Shown one piece after another: positions 1-8,688 of a DNA stretch of 41,630 bases; the stretch's first letter is position 1, and the number at the start of each line of letters is the position of its first letter. This DNA is from an uncultured Acidobacteriota bacterium (GTDB taxonomy: Bacteria > Acidobacteriota > Terriglobia > Terriglobales > Acidobacteriaceae). A model generated the notes under the pieces. The model ran no database searches. It worked only from the letters and a program-made list of their open reading frames with translations, and was not told the DNA's origin. The position numbers and the translations under genes were made by a program. The stretch lies in contig CAILAZ010000110.1 in NCBI GenBank assembly GCA_903832295.1, positions 1-41,630 of the forward strand, in the 5' to 3' direction.

Positions 1-55
1 CATTCACTCCAGTACAGATTACGCTTCACAGCATTTGAAGCAGCGCCAATTTCGC

Positions 56-823
56 CTACGTGCGATTGGCTTCTGTCTTCGGCTCTTTCTCTGCGATCTC
101 GTCCATCCTGTGGCCAAGCAGGACCGTTCTTAGTACAGCTCCATCCTCTAATCGGAAACTCCATAGTTCCCGAGCAGGCCGAGAGAACGGAGGCTGATCG
201 ACATAGACACCGGAACCGTAATAGCGGCGAACATCGGGTCCATGTGGCTTATCGCGGTTATGTGACTTAGGGTGCACTGGGACATCCTCAGTCACCAGAA
301 CCAGGGGAAAGCTACTCAGGTTTCCGAGGACTCGAGCAATTTCGTCGTTAGACAGATGCTGGAGAACCTGCCGGATCAGACATAAGTCCGCCACGGGCAA
401 TTGATCGCTGGTGATATCGGCACATTGAAAGCTGACCCGAGGGTCTTTCACTGTTTGCCGGTGGTGCTCAATCAACTCCGGCACAACATCAACACCCATG
501 TACCGCACGCCCGTGGTCTCCACAATCTTGCTGCCCACGGCGAAGTCCCCGCAACCCAAATCGATTACGCTTTGTACGTTGTGTTGCGAAATGAATTCCG
601 TAACATGCGACAGGTATTGCTGGGAAGGACGGCCGCCCGATCCTGCACCCGAGCAGAATGGCTCACCATTATCTCCCCAGGCCTTGGTGCGATAGATATG
701 CCGGAATGTCTCTGCCACCGACAGTGTCCGATAGGTGCGGTGCACCATCGGCAGCCCCCACCAACGCTTGTAGGCGAGCCTGACCCACGTCGGCGTGATC
801 TTCCTTAGCCAGTTTGGAACCAT
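56..823 (-). CDS. class I SAM-dependent methyltransferase, exopolysaccharide cluster
   Basis: This is a Rossmann-fold methyltransferase of 255 residues. Motif I, VIDLGCGDFAVG, lies near residues 86-97, an acidic strand-2 motif GVDVVPE follows about 20 residues later, and a post-motif ADLCLIRQVLQHL is typical of small-molecule or sugar methylases. The frame is open up to 928, but I start at 823 (MVPNW) because AAAGGAGAG stands 11 nt upstream on the minus strand, and the 35 extra residues do not resemble part of the fold. It is the last gene of the minus-strand exopolysaccharide operon in this window, after two glycosyltransferases, so O-methylation of a glycan or lipid-linked sugar is the likely role. 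The substrate cannot be read from the sequence. Confidence 0.75.
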   Translation of the reverse strand: MVPNWLRKITPTWVRLAYKRWWGLPMVHRTYRTLSVAETFRHIYRTKAWGDNGEPFCSGAGSGGRPSQQYLSHVTEFISQHNVQSVIDLGCGDFAVGSKIVETTGVRYMGVDVVPELIEHHRQTVKDPRVSFQCADITSDQLPVADLCLIRQVLQHLSNDEIARVLGNLSSFPLVLVTEDVPVHPKSHNRDKPHGPDVRRYYGSGVYVDQPPFSRPARELWSFRLEDGAVLRTVLLGHRMDEIAEKEPKTEANRT

Positions 824-995
824 GCTGGTTGGCTCTCCTTTGATCGCATTAAGCGACGATTCACCGCTTTGAACAAACGGCCTATTCCCTATTGCCCGCA
901 GAATGCCGGACGTACTGTTCGCTTTCAAGCTAATAGCAGAATTCTACTGCAAGTCCACCCCAAAGTTGCAGCTTCCCAAGAGCATTCCGAAGCGC

Positions 996-2117
996 TCATT
1001 CGTCACCCAGTCGATTCTTGTCCTCAATGGCTCGCGCAGAAGAACCGAGATCCACCGCAGGAAGGTCTAGAACACGCGCTACGGCGTCTCGGATGATCGC
1101 CGGCGACCTCGCCTGCAGAATGCGCGTGAGCGACCGGTGGCGCATCTGTTGCCGCAACCCGCTGTCAGCAGACAAAGCCTCCAGGCGACTTACAAACTCC
1201 TCGGCGGTGTTGCACAAAAAACCGCTGATGCCATCTTCGATAATTTCCGGCATCTGGCCCACGGGAGTGGAAAGTACGATCGCTCCGCGACGCATGGCGT
1301 CCATGGCTGGCAAGGGGCCGCCTTCTTGAAACGATGTCACGATATAGAAATCCACATCGTCGAGCAGTGTGATGTAGCGCTCCTCCGGCAGCGGAGCGCG
1401 ATCCCACTTAGAGCGGAAGTTTATCGGAACTCCGCGACGGCGGCAATCACGCGCGATCTGGTTGAACATCTCAAATCGCTTGCGCCGGTAGATTCGGCCC
1501 ACGGTCAGCGCTCGCAACGGACGCATAGCCGTCCGGTCGATGTGAGCGTGGTCGGCCGCAGGCAGCAGCGATGCAGTAGGAACGCACGCGGCATCAATTC
1601 CGGCAGCTGACAGGTGGCTCTGAACCTCGCGTGATATGCACAACACATTGGTTTGGTGCTTCAAGCGCTCGATCACCTTGGGATACGGCGCCAGTCGCGT
1701 CCAGTGAGGAACCTCATAGAAGAGCTCCAGCGGATCATGGATGCAGACATAAACAGGGCGGTTGAAAGCGACGTGCTCCGCGAGTTCCATGATGTATGCG
1801 TATCCAAAGAAAAGAACGTTGTACTCCTCCTGCATTCCGGGATCGGCCAGAAAATCATCGATCGTAACCATGGTGCAGGAGACACCGGGCAGATCCGAGA
1901 ACCACGCAAGTCCTACGTTGTAGATTGCCCAGCCGGAGTGAATGTACAAAAGACGAAACCCGGCTCCCTGGTCGCCGATACTGTGCAGTAAGGAGCCGGG
2001 AATACTCCTCGTGCGTCGAGCCGCAAGCACCTGCGTGATATCGCGGGCCGTCTGAGCGATTCCACCGATGCCTGTCCGGTAGATCAACGAAGAAATCTGA
2101 TTGAGGACCAAACCCAT
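996..2117 (-). CDS. glycosyltransferase family 4 (GT-B fold)
   Basis: The 373-residue protein has the two-lobed GT-B layout of family 4 enzymes, which transfer nucleotide-activated sugars in the cytoplasm. The C-terminal lobe begins with ALTVGRIYRRKRFE (about 203-216) and contains FQEGGPLPAMDAMRRGA (263-279), followed by VGQMPEIIEDGISGFL. The usual EX7E donor-binding motif reads E265-X7-D273 here, a conservative variant. The start is set by GGAGAG seven nt upstream of ATG. It lies between the GT11-like gene and the methyltransferase of the exopolysaccharide operon and probably adds one residue of the repeat unit. Sugar and linkage are unknown. Confidence 0.85.
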   Translation of the reverse strand: MGLVLNQISSLIYRTGIGGIAQTARDITQVLAARRTRSIPGSLLHSIGDQGAGFRLLYIHSGWAIYNVGLAWFSDLPGVSCTMVTIDDFLADPGMQEEYNVLFFGYAYIMELAEHVAFNRPVYVCIHDPLELFYEVPHWTRLAPYPKVIERLKHQTNVLCISREVQSHLSAAGIDAACVPTASLLPAADHAHIDRTAMRPLRALTVGRIYRRKRFEMFNQIARDCRRRGVPINFRSKWDRAPLPEERYITLLDDVDFYIVTSFQEGGPLPAMDAMRRGAIVLSTPVGQMPEIIEDGISGFLCNTAEEFVSRLEALSADSGLRQQMRHRSLTRILQARSPAIIRDAVARVLDLPAVDLGSSARAIEDKNRLGDE

Positions 2118-2164
2118 CGAGCATCTCTCCGAAATTCGAACCGTTCCACTTGCAAACTGACCGA

Positions 2165-3064
2165 CTAGGCAAACACCGCAGGAATGTTGCTGATGAAACC
2201 AGCGAATTCACCGAAGGTAGAGCCCGGCGTGAGAATCAACATGGAAGTGCGGCTGAGCAGCAGCATATCAACCAGCGCGCCGCGCGCCTCTGAAAGCGTG
2301 CCTCGCGCGCCGAGAAAGCCTTCCGGCTTCATGATGGGAGGCATGACCCGGCCGGGAAATGCGTTCTCGATTGCTCGAAGATCTTCCGGAGGGGCATCGC
2401 TCACCAACAGAATACGGGTTGTATCGGGCAACTCAGCCAGGGCACGCGAGATCGCTGCGTTGTAACGCGATTCCGGCAAGTCCTGATCCTGTGGAACGAA
2501 GTCGCCGCGGCGCACATGGACACCGAGCACGCTCTGCGGCCATTGAGCAACGCAGTGGTCCACAAACGCCGAAATTTCGGACCGCGGCTTGAACCACTTT
2601 CCAAAATTCCCGCAATACGGTTTCGCCGCGCGAAGGAGATATTCTGAAGTCAGGTCCTGCCACTGCGTTTTGAAAAACACCATCTCTTCCGGATAGTCAG
2701 AAACATCCCCCTGAAAGGAGGAGAGCGGCCTCACGTAGGTCACTTGCCGAACCGATTGGAAGTTGATGCCCTTTGGAGAATCAGACTCGAACAGATCAGA
2801 AAACTCACATCCCAGATGCTCATTCACAACCCAACCCGGGATGAGGGTTCTTCCGGTTCGCTCGGCGTACACCGATGAGATCACGTGCGCACGAAGCCGA
2901 TTGGCCAGGCCGGCACTGCCAATGTATGCAATGCAGCGCGCGCCGGTGGGGCCGTCAGCGGAGTGCAACCGTTTCAGGAGATTGCTCTCTCTTTTTGCAG
3001 CTAAGTAGGTAAAGAATGCGATTCTCGCCTTCTTCATGAGGGTTACGCCTGGCAACGGACTCAT
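2165..3064 (-). CDS. GT11/fucosyltransferase-like glycosyltransferase
   Basis: The key motif is HVRRGDF at residues 183-189, the HxRRxD signature of alpha-1,2 and alpha-1,6 fucosyltransferases (GT11/GT23-like), which binds GDP-sugar. An N-terminal GLANRLRAH (52-60) matches the first conserved block, and LILTPGSTFGEFAG near the C terminus matches the third. The length, about 299 residues, fits GT11. A strong AAAGGAGGT sits directly against the ATG at 3064, too close for efficient initiation. The TTG at 3055, or the ATG at 3037 (MKKAR), may therefore be the real start. The gene is in the exopolysaccharide operon downstream of the flippase. A fucose-like donor is an inference from family only. 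Confidence 0.72.
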   Translation of the reverse strand: MSPLPGVTLMKKARIAFFTYLAAKRESNLLKRLHSADGPTGARCIAYIGSAGLANRLRAHVISSVYAERTGRTLIPGWVVNEHLGCEFSDLFESDSPKGINFQSVRQVTYVRPLSSFQGDVSDYPEEMVFFKTQWQDLTSEYLLRAAKPYCGNFGKWFKPRSEISAFVDHCVAQWPQSVLGVHVRRGDFVPQDQDLPESRYNAAISRALAELPDTTRILLVSDAPPEDLRAIENAFPGRVMPPIMKPEGFLGARGTLSEARGALVDMLLLSRTSMLILTPGSTFGEFAGFISNIPAVFA

Positions 3065-3105
3065 ACCTCCTTTGGACCAGATTCTACCGGCATGACCGGA
3101 TGTGC

Positions 3106-4473
3106 TCAGACTGGATCAGTCGCCAGTCTCCCGGGGCATCTCTCGGCCAACACTTGAGACAGAGGTACCTCACGTTGCATATGCCATTGATGAGGCGCCA
3201 GCCGCCGATAGGAGAGATAGCCGTAGTTACCAACCACGGTGATCGTTTCGGCGACAATCATGGCCACGACGATTCCCAGCGCGCCCAATCTCGAAGCGAG
3301 GAAGAATGCGAGGCAAACATCCACCGCAGCAGAGACGAACACAGTGCGCACAAACATCTTCTCCAGTCCGAAGGGCAGCATTCCCTGCTGTCCAACGCAG
3401 AATCCTGCGGCCGTCAGCGGGATAAAGCAGGCAAGCAACCGGATGATCGGAATCGATGCCAGGTACTCGCGCCCCAGCAGGATCCTTACGATCAATGGAG
3501 CCGAGATGCTCACCACCACGCCCATCAGGCAGCCAAGGGAAACCAGAATCCGCATGCTCCGGAATGCAAGCCGCGATGCCTCGCGGAAGTTCGTGCCGAC
3601 AAGGGCGGACACCCGCGGGTACAGCGTCTGCGAAATCGGTCCAAACAAATTGCAGAACGGGCGGACGGATTTGTCAGCTCCCGAGTAGAAGCCGACGATG
3701 CGCGCAGATTGAATGGTGCCAAGAATCATTACATTTGCGGAGCCGTAAAAAGTAATGATCGAGTTCACGAGGAAGAAGGACCAGGACTGCGACAGCGTCT
3801 TCCAGACCCTCTTGAAGGTGGGGATGCGCAGTTTTGCATAACGCAGCGCCATCCTCAAACCAAAGACCGTGGGAATAGCAGCGCCCAGTCCTTGAAACGC
3901 CAATACTCTCCATGCATCCTGCGGCCCGTGAACCGTCAACAGCACGCCGGTGAGGGAACATGTCTTGGCTGCAAGATCGAAGAACGTGATAAGGCGGAGC
4001 CGTTCAATGCCGAGGAAGAACCACCCCGAACTCGTCCCCTGCATGGCAGCAATCAGAAGTGCGGCGAAGAGAAAGGAGGGAGTTTCACGGAAGATCTGAA
4101 CATAATGCCCTGCCACTAAGGCAAGCAGAACCACGACGCAGGCCAGCATTGCCTTCGCAGCCAAAACGCTCGAAAGAATTTCTGAGAGCTTGTCAGGATT
4201 CTGTTGCGACATCGCAACTTCACGGCTGGCAGAGAGGTTGAACCCAAAATCCATCAGCATGCCAGACCAGGTGGCGAACACCTGGGCCATTGCCACCTTC
4301 CCGAGAGCGGCCGGATGCAGTGTGCGGGCCAGGTAGGGAATGAGAATCAGTGGAAACAGGTATCCCGCAAACTGATTGATGTAAAGCGAAACAGCGTTTT
4401 CGAGCAGGCGTTTCCTGGTCGAAATGCGTTCGGGAGCTACAGTCTTCAAAATGCCCCCTGGATCCAAAGGCAC
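3106..4473 (-). CDS. Wzx-like oligosaccharide flippase (MOP superfamily)
   Basis: This 455-residue, highly hydrophobic protein has about a dozen predicted membrane segments separated by short charged loops. It begins with a cytoplasmic stretch followed by VSLYINQFAGYLFPLILIPY, the typical first helix of polysaccharide biosynthesis (Wzx/RfbX) proteins. Family members flip undecaprenyl-linked repeat units to the periplasmic leaflet. It starts with GTG at 4473, 12 nt after the stop of the export-protein gene, so it is translationally close to it. Together with the Wza-like and Wzc-like genes it indicates a Wzx/Wzy-type pathway, although no Wzy polymerase is in the window. Confidence 0.85.
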   Translation of the reverse strand: MPLDPGGILKTVAPERISTRKRLLENAVSLYINQFAGYLFPLILIPYLARTLHPAALGKVAMAQVFATWSGMLMDFGFNLSASREVAMSQQNPDKLSEILSSVLAAKAMLACVVVLLALVAGHYVQIFRETPSFLFAALLIAAMQGTSSGWFFLGIERLRLITFFDLAAKTCSLTGVLLTVHGPQDAWRVLAFQGLGAAIPTVFGLRMALRYAKLRIPTFKRVWKTLSQSWSFFLVNSIITFYGSANVMILGTIQSARIVGFYSGADKSVRPFCNLFGPISQTLYPRVSALVGTNFREASRLAFRSMRILVSLGCLMGVVVSISAPLIVRILLGREYLASIPIIRLLACFIPLTAAGFCVGQQGMLPFGLEKMFVRTVFVSAAVDVCLAFFLASRLGALGIVVAMIVAETITVVGNYGYLSYRRLAPHQWHMQREVPLSQVLAERCPGRLATDPV

Positions 4474-4485
4474 AATCCCATCGAC

Positions 4486-5499
4486 TTATCTCAATCGGGA
4501 ATAGATGATTGCACTAGCGGTGGAGGCGACGATACTAGGGATTCCAATCTCCAGAGCTGCCTTTAGCATGCTGTTCGGCACATAAACGATGTCGCCGGAT
4601 TCAAGAATCGGATCCGGAGTCTTGCCCCTTATGAGGCGATCCAGGTTCAGCGTGCTGTACTCGACCGTGCCTCCGTGGGTGTGGATGATACGCAGATCGT
4701 GCCCAGAGGTCTTGAGCGGACCGCCCGCCAGCGCCATGCCCTCGAGAACGCTGAGCTTGCCGCGATCCACCACGAAACCACCAGGCTTCCCAACATCGCC
4801 CATGATGTAGATCACGGGCGCACGCTGAATGATGATGGTGTCGCCGGGTTCGAGTTGAACTTCAGCGGAGTTGATCTCGCCATCCCTGGAGCGAATTTGA
4901 ATTGAGACATCTGACTTATCGCGCTTGTGGCGGATCAGCGCGGTGCTGCCGGCAACCGGCGTGAATCCGGACGCGAGCGAAACCAGGTCGAGCAGTCGCT
5001 GGCTGCCATTCGTGGAATAAACCCCGGGATGTGCAACCTCTCCCAGCACGGAGATTCCCTGGCTCGTGAAGGAGGAGACCATCACGTTCACCTGCGGATA
5101 CCGCAGGACATTCCTCTCGATCAACAGATTCTGCAGAAGCACTGCGGATTCATTGGCTCGCAATCCGCCAACCTTGACGATGCCGAGCAATGGAAAGTTG
5201 ATCTCTTCCTTGTCTGAAACAGCATAAACACCACTGAATTCGGGCGTATCAAAGAGGTTGATCGTGAGCACGTCGCCCTCGCCGATCCGGTAATTTCCCG
5301 GCATCAGCGCCGCACCCGAGGGAGGAGCCTGAACTGTACTGGCAGCGGAGTTCTTCGCGGGATTATCCAGCATCCCCGCCGCGGGGGAACTGTTCGTGCT
5401 TTGCGCCATTGCGGTGGAGAGGGCAAGCGAACAGGTCAATCCCGTCAGAATGCCGAGCCGCCACAATCCATTGAGATCCATGCGACTAGGCTTCGTCAT
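4486..5499 (-). CDS. Wza-like polysaccharide export protein with SLBB domains
   Basis: The 337-residue protein has an N-terminal signal peptide (about residues 1-32, ending in STAMAQ) without a clear lipobox cysteine. A Poly_export domain opens with YRIGEGDVLTINLFD near residue 70. One SLBB-type domain follows around 150-220 (VLGEVAHPGVYS) and a second around 228-310 (IMGDVGKPGGFVV). A hydrophobic C-terminal helix (about 312-333) could be the outer-membrane-spanning helix known from Wza. The product should form the outer-membrane export channel for the polymer. GAAGGG five nt upstream supports the ATG at 5499. The gene overlaps the 3' end of the Wzc-like gene by 14 nt. Confidence 0.9.
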   Translation of the reverse strand: MTKPSRMDLNGLWRLGILTGLTCSLALSTAMAQSTNSSPAAGMLDNPAKNSAASTVQAPPSGAALMPGNYRIGEGDVLTINLFDTPEFSGVYAVSDKEEINFPLLGIVKVGGLRANESAVLLQNLLIERNVLRYPQVNVMVSSFTSQGISVLGEVAHPGVYSTNGSQRLLDLVSLASGFTPVAGSTALIRHKRDKSDVSIQIRSRDGEINSAEVQLEPGDTIIIQRAPVIYIMGDVGKPGGFVVDRGKLSVLEGMALAGGPLKTSGHDLRIIHTHGGTVEYSTLNLDRLIRGKTPDPILESGDIVYVPNSMLKAALEIGIPSIVASTASAIIYSRLR

Positions 5500-7693
5500 A
5501 GTAACCCTTCTTATATGCGCCGTAGTAGTAAGTGTTCGGGCTCGTCAGGTCCATGGTGTTGATGACCGTGCCAAAGAGCTTGATTTGAGAGTGACGCAGC
5601 AGTGCAACCGTCCGCTTCAGTGCGGCGCGGCTGATTCTTCCGGGACGCACGACCACGACTGTGCCATCCGACTGCGCGGCAACAATCACGGCGTCGGTCA
5701 CCGAGAGAACCGGCGGGGTATCGATAATGACGTACTCGAACCGCTCGCGGCATTCTTCCAGCAAGTTACTCATTGCGGGGGAAACGAGCAGATCGGCCGG
5801 CAATGGCGGACCTTTGCCGCGCGGCACGTAAAACAACATCGGTTCATCCGGATCCGGAATAATCACTTCATCAAACGTCGCATTCCCGGAGAGGCAAAGA
5901 CTGAGTCCCTTTTCCACCGGAGAATGCACGAACCGATGCAACTGGCCCAGGCGCATGTCAGCGTCAATCAGCAGGGTGCGCTTTTTACTCTGCGCCAGCA
6001 TTAGCGCCAGGTTCGTACTGGTGGTGGTCTTGCCTTCACCCGGGAACGAACTGGTCACCGTGATGATGGTGCAACCGCCGCCGGCCTTTGCCAGCATGAT
6101 TGCGGTACGCAAGGCGCGGAAGGCTTCCGCAGCAGCGGATCGCGGCGATTCTTTCGCCACGCAGTTTGAAATGTCGCCCGCTGCGCTCTTCAACTTGATG
6201 GTAGGAATCACACCGAGAGTCGGCAGGGTGGAGACCTTTTCCACCTGTTCGATGGATCCAACTGTGTCATGAATATTGTGCCGGATGTAGGCGAAGAAGA
6301 GTCCGGCGATGAAGCCACCCATCACGCCCAAGGCAAGAATCTTGCGGCGCTCAGGCTTGGATGGCGCACTCGGAACGCGGGCGTAATCCACCACGTCAAT
6401 TCCCGGAGCGCTGAGGCCAGCTACCACGCCAGCCTGGTTCAACTTCATGAAGAGTTGCTCGTACAATTCCCGGTTTGAGATTGCTTCCCGTTCGAGAATC
6501 AGAAGCTGGATAGCGTTTCGATTTTCGGCAAAGGCGCCTTGCTTCTCAGAGTCGAGTTTCTTCTTAAGCGTGCTCTCAACGGAGGATGCCGCGAGGTATT
6601 CATCCCGCATTCTCGCCTTGATCGCTTCCGCCTGTTTCTTGGTTGTGGCGTCAATGGCATCCATCTGCGACTTCAATTCGGCCACTCGTGGATGTCCTGA
6701 CCCATACTTCGAAGATGCCAGGGCGTACTGGCTCACAAGCTGCACGCGCTCGGAATTGAGCGCTGCGAGCGAAGCCTCGGGAACCATCGATGCAAGGAGG
6801 GCCGGATCGGCATTGGATGCCAACTTGAATCGGGCCTGCTTGACGATCAGGTCAGACTCCGCATCCGCATAAGCTTTGAGTGTTCCGGCTAATTCAATTT
6901 CGCTGAGGCTGGACGATGCACTGGATCCGCTTTGCCCGCTCCCCGACGATGATTGGCCGCCCTTCAACAAAATCAGGCCCGTCTTTTCCTGGTAATCGGC
7001 GAGCGCTTTTTCTGCGTTCTTAGTATTTTCGCGAACTCCGGCGACTTGCTCTCCCAGCCACCCTGACGCTTTCATCGTCGCCTGGTATTTCACCCGGAAG
7101 CTTCGCTCAACATAGCGGTCCACCAGCGCATTCACGACTTTGGCAGAGAGTTCCGGGGAGTGCGACGTGAACAGCACGTCGATCATGTCAGTCTTTGGCA
7201 CAGGATAGGTGCCGAGCTTTCCGTGCCAGATGCCGAGCAGATCGGCCTTCCCGCTGACGGAATGGATATCGAGAACTTTCTTGCCGTGCATGAACTCCGG
7301 GTTGGAGGGCAGATGCAACTGCTCCATCACCTCCAACGCAAGAGTCTCGCTCTGAAGAATTCGCTGCTCCGTCAGCGCGCGATCGTGCATTCCGCCTGCG
7401 GGTGAGGCGATTCCAAGTTCCTGGAGGCTTAACGATTCGGTGTTCTGCGGTTCGAGGTACTGCAACTCCGCTTTGGCCGTGAACTCAGGCTTGACAACCC
7501 ACAGATATCCGAGACTGGCCGCGACTCCGAACACCGCCAGCACGAGTATCAGCCAGCGTTGGCCATACAGCATCTGGAAAAGGTCAGCGAGGCGGACGCC
7601 GCTGGCATCGGCGAGATCACGATCTCCGGCTTCAAGTGCCTCAAGACGCAGCGGTGACGAAGGATCGGTGGGGTCAGTTGACTTGAGCGACAT
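5486..7693 (-). CDS. Wzc-like chain-length regulator / bacterial tyrosine kinase
   Basis: The protein has 735 residues. An N-terminal cytoplasmic stretch and a first membrane helix (about 50-70) lead into a Wzz domain and a long coiled-coil periplasmic region (about 200-420). A second membrane helix follows at about 448-466, then a cytoplasmic BY-kinase domain. Walker A reads SFPGEGKTTTS near 550, Walker A' is TLLIDADMR, and the C terminus carries a tyrosine cluster (YYYGAYKKGYY), the autophosphorylation tail of Wzc/CpsD kinases. It controls polymer length together with the Wza-like channel encoded next. It heads the minus-strand exopolysaccharide operon. No Shine-Dalgarno precedes the ATG; an extended -10 (TGATATACT) lies 7 nt upstream, suggesting a leaderless transcript. 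Confidence 0.92.
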   Translation of the reverse strand: MSLKSTDPTDPSSPLRLEALEAGDRDLADASGVRLADLFQMLYGQRWLILVLAVFGVAASLGYLWVVKPEFTAKAELQYLEPQNTESLSLQELGIASPAGGMHDRALTEQRILQSETLALEVMEQLHLPSNPEFMHGKKVLDIHSVSGKADLLGIWHGKLGTYPVPKTDMIDVLFTSHSPELSAKVVNALVDRYVERSFRVKYQATMKASGWLGEQVAGVRENTKNAEKALADYQEKTGLILLKGGQSSSGSGQSGSSASSSLSEIELAGTLKAYADAESDLIVKQARFKLASNADPALLASMVPEASLAALNSERVQLVSQYALASSKYGSGHPRVAELKSQMDAIDATTKKQAEAIKARMRDEYLAASSVESTLKKKLDSEKQGAFAENRNAIQLLILEREAISNRELYEQLFMKLNQAGVVAGLSAPGIDVVDYARVPSAPSKPERRKILALGVMGGFIAGLFFAYIRHNIHDTVGSIEQVEKVSTLPTLGVIPTIKLKSAAGDISNCVAKESPRSAAAEAFRALRTAIMLAKAGGGCTIITVTSSFPGEGKTTTSTNLALMLAQSKKRTLLIDADMRLGQLHRFVHSPVEKGLSLCLSGNATFDEVIIPDPDEPMLFYVPRGKGPPLPADLLVSPAMSNLLEECRERFEYVIIDTPPVLSVTDAVIVAAQSDGTVVVVRPGRISRAALKRTVALLRHSQIKLFGTVINTMDLTSPNTYYYGAYKKGYYDEA

Positions 7694-7700
7694 TGGTGAA

Positions 7701-7709
7701 AGTATATCA
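7701..7709 (-). promoter_or_regulatory. extended -10 promoter of the exopolysaccharide operon (leaderless?)
   Basis: On the minus strand the bases read TGATATACT, an extended -10 (TGn plus TATACT), ending seven nt before the ATG at 7693. No good -35 and no ribosome-binding site are visible between it and the start codon, so transcription may begin at or next to the start codon. Confidence 0.45.
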
Positions 7710-7850
7710 CCTTCAAGTATTTGGCTTCTAGACCAAACCTTGGAGCAAGCAGGGTGAAAACGCCGTAGTTCGGAGGGTTCTAATCGGCGTGGGCAGTCGG
7801 AAACACATTCGCAGATTTTGCGCCGGTGAGATCACAAACGCTGCGCAGCA

Positions 7851-7865
7851 GAGCTATACTAGCTC
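7851..7865 (+). promoter_or_regulatory. palindrome overlapping a -10 box upstream of the wecG-like gene
   Basis: GAGCTA-TAC-TAGCTC is a perfect inverted repeat with six-base arms. It contains TATACT (7855-7860), a good -10 candidate about 45 nt upstream of the GTG start at 7906. A repressor bound here would cover the -10. No convincing -35 is visible 16-18 bp upstream. Both promoter and operator roles are inferred from the pattern. Confidence 0.35.
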
Positions 7866-7905
7866 GGAATTTGATTCACATTTGTGAGCCTAGGGGACCC
7901 GAACT

Positions 7906-8685
7906 GTGGGGAATGCGACGTTTGACGTGCTTGGGATTCCGATTGGCAGAATCACCCTGGCGGAAGCAATCAGCAGTTTGAATGGCTGGGTTGACTCCGG
8001 AACTCCGGGGCATGTCGTCAACTTTGCAAACGTGCACATGATGGTAGAGGCACAGACGGACCCGGTGCTGAGGGATGCCCTCCTGCAGGCGGACTTGAAC
8101 TGTCCTGACGGAAGGCCGCTCTCCTGGGTTGCACGTTTCTCGCGTGGGACGCGCGTCTCGCAGGTTGCGGGGCCGGATTTCATGGAGCGGTTCTGCGAGC
8201 AGTCAGCCGCGCTGGAGCATCGCCATTTCATTTTCGGCGGAGCGCAGGGCGTCGCCGAGCAGGCGGCGGCGGCCTTGATGGCGAAGTTTCCGGGGATACA
8301 AATTGTGGGCACTTATTCCCCGCCCTTCCGGCAATTGAGCGAAGAAGAGCAGGCCCAGACTTGCGAGAGGATCAACGCGAGCGGAGCGCAGCTGGTATGG
8401 GTATGCCTGGGATGCCCGAAGCAGGAAAAGTGGATGTTTGAACATCGGCATCAGCTAAAGGCCGAAGCGCTACTCGGGGTTGGTCAGGCAATCGACATCC
8501 TGGCAGGCACCAAGAGTCGAGCGCCCGAGTTCATGAGACGCAGCGGACTGGAATGGGCCTATCGCCTGGCGTGTGAGCCTCGCCGGCTATTCAGGCGCTA
8601 CCTGGTCACCAATTTCCTGTTCATTCTCTGGACTGGACGCGACACCATTCTTCACCTGCGTTCAAGAACGAGCCGAGCCGGCTAG
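7906..8685 (+). CDS. WecG/TagA/CpsF family glycosyltransferase (GT26)
   Basis: The 259-residue protein matches GT26 enzymes such as WecG and TagA, which add N-acetylmannosamine-type sugars to undecaprenyl-linked acceptors on the inner membrane face. Family features are the N-terminal VLGIPIGRITLAEA, FANVHMM, the CPDGRPLSW block (about 65-73) holding the conserved aspartate, FGGAQGVAEQAAAAL, the segment LVWVCLGCPKQEKWM, and GVGQAIDILAGTKSRAPEF. It starts with GTG at 7906 behind AGGGGA. It is transcribed away from the exopolysaccharide operon and shares its intergenic region. It probably supplies an early sugar of the same polymer. Confidence 0.9.
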   Translation: MGNATFDVLGIPIGRITLAEAISSLNGWVDSGTPGHVVNFANVHMMVEAQTDPVLRDALLQADLNCPDGRPLSWVARFSRGTRVSQVAGPDFMERFCEQSAALEHRHFIFGGAQGVAEQAAAALMAKFPGIQIVGTYSPPFRQLSEEEQAQTCERINASGAQLVWVCLGCPKQEKWMFEHRHQLKAEALLGVGQAIDILAGTKSRAPEFMRRSGLEWAYRLACEPRRLFRRYLVTNFLFILWTGRDTILHLRSRTSRAG

Positions 8686-8688
8686 CAA

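Noticed and set aside
1..55. ATG on the minus strand ending at position 3, possible start of the next exopolysaccharide gene
   Set aside because: Only the start codon lies in the window. GGAG stands three bases upstream, which is a short spacing, so no call can be made.
3100..4119. 339-codon plus-strand frame opposite the flippase
   Set aside because: Polar low-complexity translation antisense to a clear multi-helix membrane protein.
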